Assembly (NCBI GenBank): GCA_036365455.1
Contig: JAWQUS010000016.1
Location: 13,105,001 to 13,169,000 of the forward strand
Length of the DNA stretch: 64,000 nucleotides
Direction: 5' to 3'
From: Macrosoma leucophasiata
Taxonomy: Eukaryota; Arthropoda; Insecta; Lepidoptera; Hedylidae
Every line of letters starts with the position of its first letter. Within the stretch, counting starts at the first letter, position 1. Positions 1 to 11,359 of this stretch are shown here, piece after piece. Both the position numbers and the translations under genes were made by a program. Under the pieces are notes generated by a model. That model did not search any database. It saw only the letters and a list, made by a program, of their open reading frames with translations, and had not been told where the DNA came from.

Positions 1-420
1 GCACCGCTGCACGACCGCTGGTCGGCACGGCTGCGCGACCGCTGGTCGGCACGGCTGCGCGACCCTTGGTCGGCACGGCTGCGTGACCGCTGGTCGGCAC
101 GGCTGCGCGACCGCTGGTCGGCACGACTGCGCGACCCTTGGTCGGCACCGCTGCGCGACCGCTGGTCGGCACGGCTGCGCGACCCTTGGTCGGCACGGCT
201 GCGTGACCGCTGGTCGGCACGGCTGCGCGACCGCTGGTCGGCACGGCTGCGCGACCCTTGGTCGGCACGGCTGCGTGACCGCTGGTCGGCACGGCTGCGC
301 GACCGCTGGTCGGCACGGCTGCGTGATCGGCAGCCAGCGCGGCGGCGCGGCTGCCGGGTGTTGGGGGTGCACAACCGCCGGCTGGCGCGGTTGCGTGATC
401 GCCGGCTCGCCCGGCTGCAA
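1..420. repeat. 24-bp GC-rich minisatellite, cut by the window edge
   Basis: About 14 regular 24-bp units (core CTGGTCGGCACGGCTGCG) run from base 1 to about 330, then decay to about 420. The period is a multiple of three, so several frames stay open by chance, giving 8-residue peptide repeats. No start context, splice site or domain supports a protein. The GC content contrasts sharply with the AT-rich sequence that follows. The array continues beyond the window. Confidence 0.9.
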
Positions 421-1399
421 GAACGACGGCTTGCATGGCCGCGAGACCGACGCTCTGCACACGGCCGTTCCCCTGCTCGGTCGCGTTGCGAAGCGACACT
501 CAGGATAGGGCTGCGGGAATGCCGCGCTTACATACCATTTTCGTTGTCCATTTTCTGTGCAAAAGAACATAGATCCGCGACAAATATTGGGCATAAGAGA
601 ATAAATAAATACTAGGGGGGGTAGGCAGATGAAATTATCGTTAAATTTTCATCAACACAATCGGAAATCTTGGTTAAGCTGTCTATTACTTGTCTGATTA
701 CGTTAAGTAAGTGTCACTTGGTCTCTTGACATAAAAAAAAAATACGAAGAGAAGAAAAAAAAGGGGAAAAAAAACTATTAAGTGAATATAAAATTTACCT
801 GCTGTATATCTCGTTATTAGTTCTTGTACCTAATTATTTTAACGTGTAGGTACACAAAAATTTGAAAGATATCTTCGATTGTTCGTAACTTTCTATTCGT
901 AGACGAAGTAAAGTAAGTAAACGACTGTAACTTACCAATCCCACTTCTGAATTTGTTAGAATCGTCCTCTTAATAAAACACCTTTATCCACTGTTATTCA
1001 CTTTTAATCACTTTTCTTACACTAATTACACTTTCACACTTATATTTTGTAGAACAGTACTTTTCTTTAGCAAAGCTAGCTCTTGACTGACTCAAAATCC
1101 AACAACTTATCGCTTCCGATAGCTCGACCGTTACAACACCGTTTTACTAACGCCCTCTATTGACGAATTGTCAAAGCCTCGCACCTCTTTCCAGCAAGGA
1201 CAATAATAACAACTATTTATAATTTAAACATGGTTTACGCCATTTAAACAGATGGAATATTAATAATATAAACAATCATTATTTTACAAACCGAAACACT
1301 AATATAAATATAAGTCCTATATATATTCTAGTATAATACTTACTAACAATAAATAATTATCATTGGTAAATTATTAATGACTACACGAGATAAGCAGGA
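421..1399. other. AT-rich intergenic sequence
   Basis: No gene, RNA or convincing repeat is seen. Short A and T runs occur at 730-770. Confidence 0.5.
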
Positions 1400-1544
1400 A
1401 CAAACAGACAGACAGACAAAAATTGTAAGAATGTTGTTTGGGTATATGTACCGTGTATTTTTTTTATACATACATGTGCATTTAGTAAAAAGCGATTATT
1501 ATAATATTACAAACAGACACTCCAATTTTATTTATTTGTATAGA
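1400..1544 (-). mobile_element. 5'-terminal fragment of a non-autonomous Helitron
   Basis: Read on the minus strand it starts TCTATACAAATAAATAAAAT and runs to a CTGT-rich stretch. The same end occurs at 19541, 24715 and 58853. The A before the terminal TC fits Helitron insertion. The 3' CTAG end is missing here. Confidence 0.55.
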
Positions 1545-2129
1545 TATAAACAAAATACGTACCTACTTATTGCTACCTACTTCTCGACCATGACACTTGA
1601 CTCACGAATCTAATACTGCATTCAGCATAGGAGAAGTGGGTCCTCGAAACTACTTGTCGAAAGATGAAGGTAAAGTTATTCGAAAAATATATGCAATCCA
1701 CATTGCAGTTTCGAATTCGACTAAGTACTGTTAGATAACAGACTTTTTTTTTTGTATAATGGCATCGCTATTACGCATCTTGCCAGGGTCAAGTAAAATT
1801 ATATTCCGTATTCGCAAGCAGCGTAAAAGTAAGAGTCAATCAGTCAATTATAAGTCAGTCAGTCAGAGTCACAGTCAGTAATTCGAGTAAAGCGGTGGCT
1901 ACTTTACTAGAACATTTCAAATGAAGTTTTGGAGGCAAACTGAAAAGCCGTGTTTTCGCACTATTATTCTATTTCACTATACACGGGCACTGCAATCAGC
2001 CTATATCAAACAAAATACCACCAACTTTACTAATACTAGCTGTGCCCGCAACTTCGTTTGCGTAGAATAGTGGCTTTGGGCGGCATTTTTTGATATAACT
2101 TTTGGTTCATTTTGGGTAACACAAAAACA

Positions 2130-2935
2130 ACACGCTGGGCGTCGAGATGCTGGACGTCAGGACGCTGGGCGTCGGGACGTTGGGCGTCGGGACATTGGGC
2201 GTCGGGACGCTGGGCTTCGGGACGCTGGGCGTAGGGACGCTGGGCATCGGGACGCTTGGCGTCGGGACGCTGGGCGTCGGGACGCTGGGCGTCGAGACGC
2301 TCGACGTCGGGACGCCGGGCGTGAAGACGCTGGGCGTCGAGACGCTGGGCGTCGGGACGCTGGGCGTCGGGACGCTTGGCGTCGGGACGCTGGACGTCGG
2401 GACGCTGGGCGTCGGGACGCTTGGCGTCGGGACGCTGGACGTCGGGACGCTGGGCGTCGGGACGCTGGGCGTCGGGATGCTGGGCGTCTAGTTGCTGGGT
2501 GTCGGGACGCTGGGCGTCGGAACGCTGGGCGTCGAGACGCTGGGCGTCGGGACGCTGGGCGTCGGGACGCTGGGCGTCGGGACGCTGGGTGTCGGGACGC
2601 TGGGCGTCGGGACCCTGGGCGTCGGGACCCTGGGCGTCGGGACGCTTGGCGTCGGGACGCTGGGCGTCGGGACGCTGGGCGTCGGAAAGCTGGGCGTCGG
2701 GACGATGGGCGTCGGGACGCTGGGCGTCGGGACGCTGGGCGTCGGGACGCTGGGCGTCGGGACGCTGGTCGTCGGGACGATGGGCGTCGGGACGCTGGGC
2801 GTCGGTACACTGGGCGTCGGGACGCTGGGCGTCGGGATGCTGGGCGTCGGGACGCTGGGCGTCGGGACACTGGGCGTCGGGACGCTCGACGTCAGGACGG
2901 TCGACGTCGAGACTTTGGGCGTCGGGCTTAGCTTC
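2130..2935. repeat. 15-bp minisatellite inside a Helitron
   Basis: About 53 units of GACGCTGGGCGTCGG with point variants. Fifteen is a multiple of three, so long open frames run through on both strands (peptide repeats such as SVPTP on the minus strand). These are not supported as genes. The array lies between the Helitron 3' end and its conserved interior. Confidence 0.92.
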
Positions 2936-3155
2936 GTTCCTTTAATCGACCGCAACAACCGCGACCAAGACCGCTGAAATTGCCGTTTTGGTGAAAGCAC
3001 AAAATATTGGTAAATCGGAGTGGACGCAATGTGGTCGCGAACAGTGACGTTATTTATGACGTCAAACGACCGCTCGCGACGATTACGGGCCTCAGGTGGA
3101 ACAATACACAGGGCGTTACGGTCGTAGTGGTCGATTGATGGAACGTGCCCAATGT
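2936..3155. repeat. Dispersed repeat shared with 20390-20670
   Basis: The reverse complement of this segment matches 20390-20670: both share blocks such as CGTCGCGAGCG, GACGTCAT and GGTCGCGGTTGTTGC in the same order. It lies next to the minisatellite and forms the N-terminal part of a 233-codon minus-strand frame (2488-3189) that then runs into the minisatellite. That frame is not counted as a gene. Confidence 0.6.
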
Positions 3156-3540
3156 CAATTTCAACAATCAGCTGTTGTATGTCGGCCATCTTTTTTCCTT
3201 ATAGCACTGTTTATAGTAGGGTTCTGGCCTCTTTAACTTTATAGTGGGTTAATGGAGTGGTTTAGCGCTTAAATGCTATTATGAATAACGTTTTTCTTAA
3301 AGCATACTATAGCGAGCTCTTAGAGGTGTTATTACTTTTTATGAATAAGACCGTTAATGTTTAGTAAAACTTACCACAATATATTAGTGAAACTGCTAAT
3401 CGGATCAGCCATTTCTGAAATTAGCGTGCCCAAACACACAGACAAACAGACATTTTTCCGGGATAAAAAGTACCCAGTGTTTTGCGCCAAAGGTTAAAGT
3501 ATTACTATATAACAAGTTTCATCGTAATCGGAAAGGTAGT

Positions 3541-3825
3541 TTTTTTTAATGTAATTGAAGTGGCAAACAAGCTTGCAGTTCACATTGATGTTAAGTGATG
3601 ACTGCAGCCTATAGACACCCACACAAAGACCGAGGTCAAAATGCAGATTCGTTACCACTCCTGAGGTCTAAGGTGTTATGCCTCTGTGCCGGAAATTACA
3701 GGGCCGTACATTACCACCTGACCGGAACACGATAGTGCTGAACACTACCATTTAGCGGAAAGTATATTAGGTAATGCGGTGGTGCCTACGCCCGCGAGCT
3801 CCGTCACTGGAGCTCTACCACCAGT
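3541..3825 (-). mobile_element. SINE family A, full length
   Basis: Sense strand (minus) starts ACTGGTGGTAGAGCTC and ends TTACAT plus an A-run. About 290 bp, the commonest repeat in the window. The sense 5' end contains a perfect hairpin (GAGCTCC/GGAGCTC). The 3' half resembles widespread lepidopteran SINE/LINE tails. It could be a Metulj-type SINE; the family name is not verified. Inserted in the Helitron at 2036-3998. Confidence 0.75.
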
Positions 3826-3998
3826 AAAATTAGTGTAGTAGATTTTGTGTTATGCTTGAACAAACAGATAGACAGACAGACAAATTTTTTTTCTAATCAC
3901 ATATTTGTGTTCGGTATCGATCTTATAACATCCCCTGGTATTTTTTTTAAATATTTTTAATGTACAGAATTCACACTTCTACAGTTTTATTATAAGTA

Positions 3999-4190
3999 CT
4001 AGCGGCCCGCCCCGGCTTCGCCCGCGCTGCTCTGCTCCTATTAGTCATAGCGTAATGTAAGCTATCCTATCTCTCAAGTTGGATCGAACTGCACTTGGTG
4101 TGCGAATTTTATTATAATCGGTTAAGTGGTTTAGGAGTCCATTGAGGACAAACATTGTGACACGAGATTTATATATATTAAGATAGATAA
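3999..4190 (+). repeat. 190-bp ACTAGCGG-type lepidopteran repeat
   Basis: Begins ACTAGCGGCCCGCCCCGGCT and contains an AATCGGTTAAGTGG block. Related copies lie at 13506-13690, 25092-25269 and, partly, 46822-46925. Short and non-coding; probably the end of a larger transposon. Confidence 0.5.
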
Positions 4191-5211
4191 CTCAAAAATA
4201 CACTAAAGAAATTAAATAAAATAAGAGCACCACACGCCTCTTTCCCGCAAAAAACTCCATGAGTAACCAATAACAACAAAAAAAGTGGATGCTGTTCAAT
4301 TGTATATCCGTCCGTCCGTCCGTCCGTCCGTCCGTCAATCATTTATTAATTGTTTAATTAAGATTAGAATTTATTGTTTTGAGAGTTTTTTTTTTATGTT
4401 AGTTTATTTTAGTTTTATTTTAAATGATATATATATATTAATGGTTTTTTTCTGTCTGTCTGTTTATTAATTGTACAAATTAACTATCTTTCAGAATAAT
4501 TGTTGAAAATGGAGCCGCAAAGCTTTGATTTGTTTTTGATAAATGAAAAATACTAATGAGTAAAATAACCAATAATAAAAAAGCAAATTTAACGAGCTGA
4601 TATCATTTACAACGTCTTTGAAACGATTCGAAATCGAAACGAACGAAAGCAATCAGACCAATTAAGAAAAGAAACATCGTGTAACTTTTATACAAGCGGG
4701 AAAGTAGCTGAAGACAATCTTCCTTTTCTATTAAGTTAAGCTACTTAAATACGGATGGATGTTTTGCTGGCCGCTTGCTGTGTAAATTGCTCTGTTCCGC
4801 ATTAACATTTTCCGATTAGATGATAATGTATGTAGTAATTACAAGCAGAGATTCGAAAGTAAATATTAAGACTCAGAAGTAGCATACTATCTGGATTATT
4901 ACCGGAGTTCTATTTTATGTCTGTGGGCAGGGATATTTATTGTGATACATTGAATTAGCAATTTGCCACGATTTCACCAACCTGCTCTTTGATTTTACCA
5001 CAACAGCACCTGCACCAATGTCCCAAAAATGTGAATGACATTACAAGAATTTTGAGTATGCAGGCAAATTAAGCTAAACAACACACAAACGCCTAGTCAG
5101 TTGATTGGTAGGATGTGCGGCCCATGGCAAGGCACGAAAGTGGTAAAGAGCTAATTACATTTCGAAGATAGATGAACACATACCGATATGTTTTTGTTGC
5201 CTGTTGTTATG
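4191..5211. other. AT-rich sequence with short tetranucleotide repeat
   Basis: A (GTCC)n run lies at about 4308-4337 and a CTGT run at 4451-4463. The rest shows no gene or clear repeat. Confidence 0.5.
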
Positions 5212-5375
5212 CCCTGTAATTTCCGGCATAGAGGCATATCACCTTAGGTCTCAGGAGTGGTAACGCATCTGCATTTTGACCTTGGTCTTCGTGTGGGTGT
5301 CTATAGGCTGCAGTCACAACTTAACATCAATGTGAACTGCATGCTTGTTTACCACTTCCATTACATAAAAAAAAA
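5212..5375 (+). mobile_element. SINE family A, 5'-truncated
   Basis: Only the 3' half is present, from GCCCTGTAATTTCCGG to the A-rich tail at 5367-5375. Truncation at the 5' end is typical of target-primed retrotransposition. Confidence 0.7.
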
Positions 5376-5401
5376 TACCAGTGTTCCGAATTTAGACGGT
5401 A

Positions 5402-5608
5402 TTATGCCACTTTTTGACTTATAGTTTCTAAGTAATTACTTTCAGCTTCGTTGGTCACAAATACAGGATCAACATCATTGTGTAAGTAACCAAAATTAAA
5501 TGGTACTTTAGAAAGGCTATTCACATCTTCATCCCAAAAATAATGTACTGTAAAGAACTGAACTAGCACTTCATTCCACGGTGACGACCACAATTCAACT
5601 GATCCCAT
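5402..5608 (-). CDS. Unrecognised 68-codon open frame with coding-like composition
   Basis: A true ATG at 5608 opens a frame of 68 codons ending in TAA at 5402. The peptide is mixed and acidic (for example YFWDEDVNSLSKV, HNDVDPVFVTNEAE), unlike the low-complexity chance frames nearby, with no membrane segment or known motif. About 100 bp upstream on the same strand is another ATG (near 5702, ATGGCGAACAAAGGTACT) that could be a first exon with a GT donor, and TTTCAG lies near 5655. It may be an exon of a small gene, a pseudogene or a transposon remnant. I do not recognise the family. Confidence 0.25.
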   Translation of the reverse strand: MGSVELWSSPWNEVLVQFFTVHYFWDEDVNSLSKVPFNFGYLHNDVDPVFVTNEAESNYLETISQKVA

Positions 5609-6360
5609 TTATAACTCGACTTTAAAAAAAAACCAAACGCAAACACCACCTGAAATGATGCCTACCATATTTTAGGCACTAACAGTACCTTTGTTCGCCA
5701 TTATGTCGGAATAAAAAGTAATTTCGTCCATTAAAATGTTTTGTAAACATGAACCCATCGCGCAAATTCAAATATCTACAAAAATTGAGTCTATTTTGAA
5801 ATGCTTCGCACCAAAAAGAATAAGTAAAGTACGCACGGGAAGTGAGCACAGTCGACGTTGCCCCGATCCTTTGATCAACACCATGTCAAATGCTTGTCAA
5901 AACACGTCAATTTCTTTCTTTTCCCTGTTGTATATTCCATTTGTCGTTATTGGATCGAGAGACATCAACGCCAGCGAAGTCCTTACTGTCGTTATGTTTT
6001 TGCTCGGTATTTGCTTTAAGTTTTATACGAACACATTTATACTTGCTCGCTGAAAAAAAACATTCCGTTATATTATATTATTAGACGAAATAACACTAAT
6101 CGCTTCACTGAAATTGAAGTGCTGAAACGTGACGGTCATTACAGTGGTAATTTGTGAGATGGCCGATAAAAAACAATCTTGCTTGTACTTGTTACTACCT
6201 CAATTAAATTTTATTTGTGACACGCCGTGTGGCCGAATATATATAAGTATATATCATAATCGAAAGCATCACGAAAGCATTTCAGTTAGGTGGTCCGACC
6301 ACTGATACGCGAATCGTTTTGTTATGTTGTCATACGTCTAAACTATAATTTGTCTTAATT

Positions 6361-6643
6361 TTTTTTAAGTTATGGAAGTGGCAATCAAGCATGCAGTTCA
6401 CATTGATGTTAAGTGATGACTGCAGCCTATAGACACCCACACAAAGACCAAGGTCAAAATGCAGATGCGTTACCACGCCTGAGGCCTAAGGTATTATGTC
6501 TCTGTGCCGGAAATTACAGGGCTTTACATTACCACCTGACCGGAACACGACAGTGCTGAACACTACCATTTAGCGGCAAGTATATTAGGTAATGCGGTGG
6601 TAACTACGCCCGCGAGCTCCGTCACTGGAGCTCTACCACCAGT
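6361..6643 (-). mobile_element. SINE family A, full length
   Basis: T-run at 6361 through to the conserved ACTGGTGGTAGAGCTCCAGT end (minus sense) at 6643. Close to the copy at 3541-3825. Confidence 0.75.
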
Positions 6644-7053
6644 AAAAACTAGTATTATAATATAATAGTTGCTTTTAATAATTTGAAATCCATTCCACCA
6701 AGAAAATATTCATACGCTATAGTAAATATGTAGTAAAAATTGTACAGAGCTTGCACGAGCTTTAATTACTCAAGTTATCAACAAAAACATCACGCGATGA
6801 AGGCTTTTCAAGATGAATTTAGTTAGGCAATAAAATATTATATGAAGATGGCAAAGTAAGTTTATTGTACGTAGCACTTTTTTGGTTAAAATATACGAGT
6901 ACTGCTACTCAAATCAATAACTTGTTACAAACCAAGTTGTATCAAAGTAGATAACGAGCACTTTGTGCTGCTATAAATCGTATGTCATTAGCTTTCCTTA
7001 CTCGAAACATAGAATATGTGTAATAATAATTGTGCTTAAATTACTATTCAACC

Positions 7054-7111
7054 TTTTTGTACCTTTCTCACTATAAATGTCATTACATTTATAGTGAGAA
7101 AGGTACAAAAA
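7054..7111. repeat. Perfect 26-bp inverted repeat (hairpin)
   Basis: Arms 7054-7079 and 7086-7111 are exact reverse complements separated by TCATTA. Near-identical arms imply recent origin or selection. No transposon ends are evident around it. Confidence 0.9.
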
Positions 7112-8127
7112 GGTACAAAACACTTCCATTGAAGTGTTTTAATTTTAATTCTAAAGTGTGTGTTATTATTCGTTATAATTATTTTAATACGAAGTGTTTT
7201 AATACTAAATTAAGCAATGAAATATTACCTATATAATTTGTCTTCAATAACTGCTGATCATAGATATCATTGAAACTTATAAACTATTTAAGTAGGATCT
7301 CGAAGAAACTAAATGAGTTCTAATAGAATCTCGAGGGATAGCCCATTGAAGTATTCAATGCACCATTGATTTCACTTTGCAAATCGAGTCTTTGTGAAAA
7401 TAGTGCGAGGTGGGCACAGGGAGTCGTAGACGACTGCGCGTTCGTTTAATATTCATGAGCCAACTTTAACTGCTGCGTTCTAGCCATCGGACTAGGCGTT
7501 TAAAGCGCCCATTACAATAATGGCATCTGTGTTTGCCTATTACGAGATCGCAACTAGTATAGTAATTGCAACAACAATACACACCAGTTTCACGTCGCCG
7601 CTGTGGCTTTAACGACTTGCTGGCTGCCGCTTAGATAGCTTTCCTAGCTTTTGATTTATTTATATGTTGGCATAGGAAGCTCGCTAGGTACTTTAGTATG
7701 TAAATAATTCAAAACGAGTTCTTTTTGGGAGGAAACTAAGGTTATTCACGAGCGGGGACGATGTCGCCGAACGAAATGTATTCCCGGAATACAATATTGT
7801 TGGTTGGGTACGTGAGTGATCTTTCTAATATCAATTTTAAATTTAGATGTTTACGTCTTAAATAAAATATGCTATTTTTGCGAGTGTTGTTGTAAATAAT
7901 ATTTATGTTCCATAGTTCTAGTTATGTCCACTGATATTATTTAGAAAAGGAATAATGTATACAAGAACCTTAGAAAGAAAATATTAAGGCACAACAATAC
8001 TCTAACGTGCAAGACTACATTATACGCTTTTGTGTTAGATTATATATCTACATTTTTTGTTTACAGTATTAGATACTTAAGCTTTGATAAGCTGGATGAT
8101 CAGTAATGACTAACTGTTGACTTCTTT
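7112..8127. other. Intergenic sequence, nothing recognised
   Basis: Mixed AT-rich sequence. No supported gene, RNA or repeat. Confidence 0.5.
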
Positions 8128-8431
8128 ACTGGTGGTAGAGTAACACAATACTATAATACGTACAATAACACTTGACGTGGTAGACTAGGCACCACCGCAT
8201 TACCTAATCTATCTGCCTCGAAATGATAGTGTTCAACACTATCGTATTGCAGACTTCAGTTAGATGGTAATATACGACCCTGAAATAATTATTACAGAGA
8301 CATAACAACCACGATAGCATCTGCATTTTTGCCTCTAGTTTTTGTTGAGAATTTTTGTGTGGATGTCTATGTTCTGTGGTTGTCACTAGACATCCATGCG
8401 AACTGCAAGCTTGTTTGCCGCCTTAAAAAAA
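8128..8431 (+). mobile_element. SINE family A, diverged full-length copy
   Basis: Starts ACTGGTGGTAGAG and ends TTGTTTGCCGCCTTAAAAAA. Many substitutions relative to other copies indicate an older insertion. Confidence 0.65.
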
Positions 8432-9539
8432 TGTGATACAAATATGTTATAACCGAACGTTACATAAAAAAAATGTCACTTATAGCTTATAACTACACTT
8501 CATAACTACACTTCATAGTGTATGTGTAGCCTTTTCTTAGTGTTAAGTATACATTTTTAAGGTTCTGTAGATAACTAATTAGCTTATCCTTGTTAAATTT
8601 TATATCGCTCTCGAGAATATTGTAATATACCTAATTAGCTTTAAAGATATGTTTCAATAGTATTTAAATAGTATTAGAGCTTCGAATGTAAAGGTGCCAG
8701 GACAAACCCATTACCTAAGGGTTTTGTGGCATTTTTGTAGCTACATTTAAATTGTTTTTGTAACTTTTCTTAATAAATAAAATAAAAATAAAAAAAAAGA
8801 TTTTGTGACATTGTGACGAATGCAGCCTATCGGGACGACTAGACGGGGTTTGAGAGTTTGTGCATGTGTAGTAAGCATCCATTCAAGTGTATGTAAGTGT
8901 GTATTCATGTTTTATTTTAATCATACAGATCTCAGGTAGTGAAATAGAATAAATTCATGCCGAATATCTCACCCACTGTGACATGTAGCTATCGTTCGGT
9001 TATAACACAAATGTATCTGAAAATTAAATGATATTTGAACCTCTATCGTCTATTGTTTACTCCAAATCACATGCGCTCGTGTATGCACATATCATTTCTC
9101 ATGTTAAAGTGAATCCAATTTGTGCGTTCGAATCGTCTAATTAATACTCGCTTCTAAGGCCTCCCGGTGAGTCCAGCGCTAGGGTATAACGAACGAATTT
9201 GAGTAATGTATACAACTCACTCGACGCCAAAAAAGATTGGTAGTTTTAGAGTGATTGCGTTAATGAAACAAATATATGAATAATCGCAGGTGGATCGACT
9301 CTAAGCTGTCTTTTATATCTGATTCTTTACAAAATTTACTTCAATTCAAAGCCAAACTTAGAAAGGGTTAAGGGTTAAATGGCTGACAAACAAAATATCT
9401 GAATATGATACACGCGTCATATCGCATTTATTGCTTACTTTATTATAGTTTTAACTGCACACTCAACATACTTTAATTACCTATTTTTGACTACGATTAT
9501 ATGTATATGGATATAACAGATGAAGTCTGCGTCGCTTAA
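8432..9539. other. Intergenic sequence with a retroposon-like A-rich tail
   Basis: An AATAAAATAAAAATAAAA run at about 8773-8800 may be the tail of an old retroposon. Nothing else is recognised. Confidence 0.4.
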
Positions 9540-9712
9540 AGCCGAGGAGGCTAGCGCCACACGCTTTGTTCTATGTGTTCAGTAAAAATAACTTAAGTTT
9601 GACATTGTAATAAAAGTGCGTCTCTCGGCGTAGAGCTTTAGTATGGAATGATCGCCTAACGCGAGCGGAGAAAGGAGGCTAGCGCTACACGTTGTCTTTT
9701 GTGTTCAGTGAG
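9540..9712. repeat. Two copies of a GGAGGCTAGCG motif block
   Basis: GGAGGCTAGCGC(C/T)ACACG followed by TGTGTTCAGT occurs near 9545 and 9676. A third copy lies near 10115. The second and third are preceded by GATCGCCTAACGC. Confidence 0.6.
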
Positions 9713-9995
9713 TGAACTAAGTACAATACTCAACAATTAATATTGCACATCGAGCCTGCGAAAGATACGATCGGCTCATTTCGACTTCGTAGAGCGTTAT
9801 CTCTGTTACACACTACCTACGTAAGCACTAACAGTCCGGTATTGGTCAAAACTTGATCAAAATGGTCGACAAACGTCAAATAGGTACGGTGCAAAAGAGA
9901 TAATGCTCTACAAACCCGAAATAAGCCGAAGTCTCCTTCTTAGGCTCGATGTGCAATATTTATTGTTGAGCACTGTACTTTCATTGAACTCTCAA
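9713..9995. mobile_element. MITE with about 100-bp terminal inverted repeats
   Basis: Left arm (ACTCAACAATTAATATTGCA at about 9730) matches the reverse complement of the right arm (ending near 9990) over about 100 bp, with imperfect identity. No coding capacity. It sits between copies two and three of the GGAGGCTAGCG block. Confidence 0.7.
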
Positions 9996-10077
9996 TATGT
10001 TTACTTGAAAAAATCTAGATTGCACACACCTAATTTATACTGCAGTTAAATTGGTCCATATAGAACCGCCGCCACTC

Positions 10078-10155
10078 AGCACAGGACTTTGGTACGGAAC
10101 GATCGCCTAACGCCAAGGAGGCTAGCGCTACACGCTATCTGTTGTGTTCAGTGGG
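10078..10155. repeat. Third GGAGGCTAGCG block
   Basis: Shares GATCGCCTAACGC, GGAGGCTAGCGCTACACG and TTGTGTTCAGTG with 9640-9712. Confidence 0.6.
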
Positions 10156-10564
10156 TAATTACTGCCACCGCCAATTTACCTGAACACAACCACGCGATTT
10201 AACAATAAAGTATGATATTCTGAAATTACACAATAACCGCGTGGTAAGCATTATTTAGTAACAATTTTTTCGTGATATTATTGTACATTTTTAATAATTA
10301 ATTGATGTAAATTGGATACGGTTGAAATTTTCTAACGAGTATTGCCGACGATTATTGTGTTTTAATGAGGATTTAAATTTATTTCTCCGTTAATGAGCGG
10401 TCAGGTTATTAAAAAATGTTTTTAAAAGGAAACTTTTATGCGGAAATCAGTGGACTTCTTTTCTTTGTGATTGTTTGCGTTGTACATTTATTCTAAACTA
10501 GCTTGTACATTCGAAATCGTCCGCGTGGTCTTCAGGTATAAACAGGTACTCTTGAAACATCTTA
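10156..10564. other. AT-rich intergenic sequence
   Basis: Nothing recognised. Confidence 0.5.
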
Positions 10565-11359
10565 TCTATACATATAATAAAACAGTAAAACCCGCGTGTC
10601 TGTACATTGTATATATTTACGAAAAACTAATTGGGGGCGATGTTAAAATAGCATTAGAACACTTTTCAATGATTTTTAATTTTATTGTCTGTCTGTTTGT
10701 CTGTTTGTCCCTTTGTCCAGGCTAATCTCCGAAGATACTGGACGGATTCGAATGAAACTTTTTGTGGTGTATAGATAATAAGCCTGGCCAACATTTAGGC
10801 TACTTTTTATTGCGGGGGAAATCCCTCATTCCCACGGGAATCTCTACATTTAATAAAATCGTAGGAAAGTCAAAACTGTATATTGGATATTTTTTTAAAG
10901 AATACCTGGGACGTGATCTACAATAGAAATCGAAGCCAAAAATACAGTTTTCAGATTTTTTGTCTGTTTGTCTGTATGTATGTCCGGGCTAAACTAAAAA
11001 AGTACCTACTAAATTGCACCTGTTAGTAATATTCATGCAAAATTTGAAGTAAATTTTGCATGAATATTATTAACAGGTCCGGTCAATATATAGGCTACAT
11101 ACTCGTATTATCACGCTATCTCCTACGGGGGAAGAGCTGTAAATCTTTAAAATCGTAGGAAAGTCAAAACTGTACATTGATTTTTTTGTTTTAAGGAATA
11201 CTTGGGGCGTAATTTACTATCGATGTCGAAGCCAAATATAGTGTTTGTTTTGTCTGTTGTTGTTTGTCTGTATGTATGTCCGAACTAAACTCAAAAAGTA
11301 ATGGATCTTAATGGATTTACTTTAAATATTGCATGAATATCCGATAATGTTTAAGGACA

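Larger units (their letters stand above)
2036..3998 (-). mobile_element. Helitron carrying a minisatellite and a SINE
   Basis: The 3' end at 2036 (minus) is the CTAG terminus preceded by a GGGCACAG-type subterminal sequence, with the expected T flank. Near 3960-3998 the minus strand reads like the 5' end of the Helitron at 31469 (TTATAATAAAACTGTAGAAG), but the terminal TC is lost where another repeat abuts. Blocks at 3340-3510 match 31600-31810 in reverse complement, so both belong to one family. No Rep or helicase coding is seen. Its interior holds the 15-bp minisatellite and a SINE. Confidence 0.75.

Noticed and set aside
83..508. 141-codon plus-strand frame of GRHGCATA repeats
   Set aside because: Produced by the 24-bp minisatellite whose period is a multiple of three; no start or splice context.
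2157..2977. Several 114-237 codon frames on both strands
   Set aside because: All are translations of the 15-bp minisatellite.
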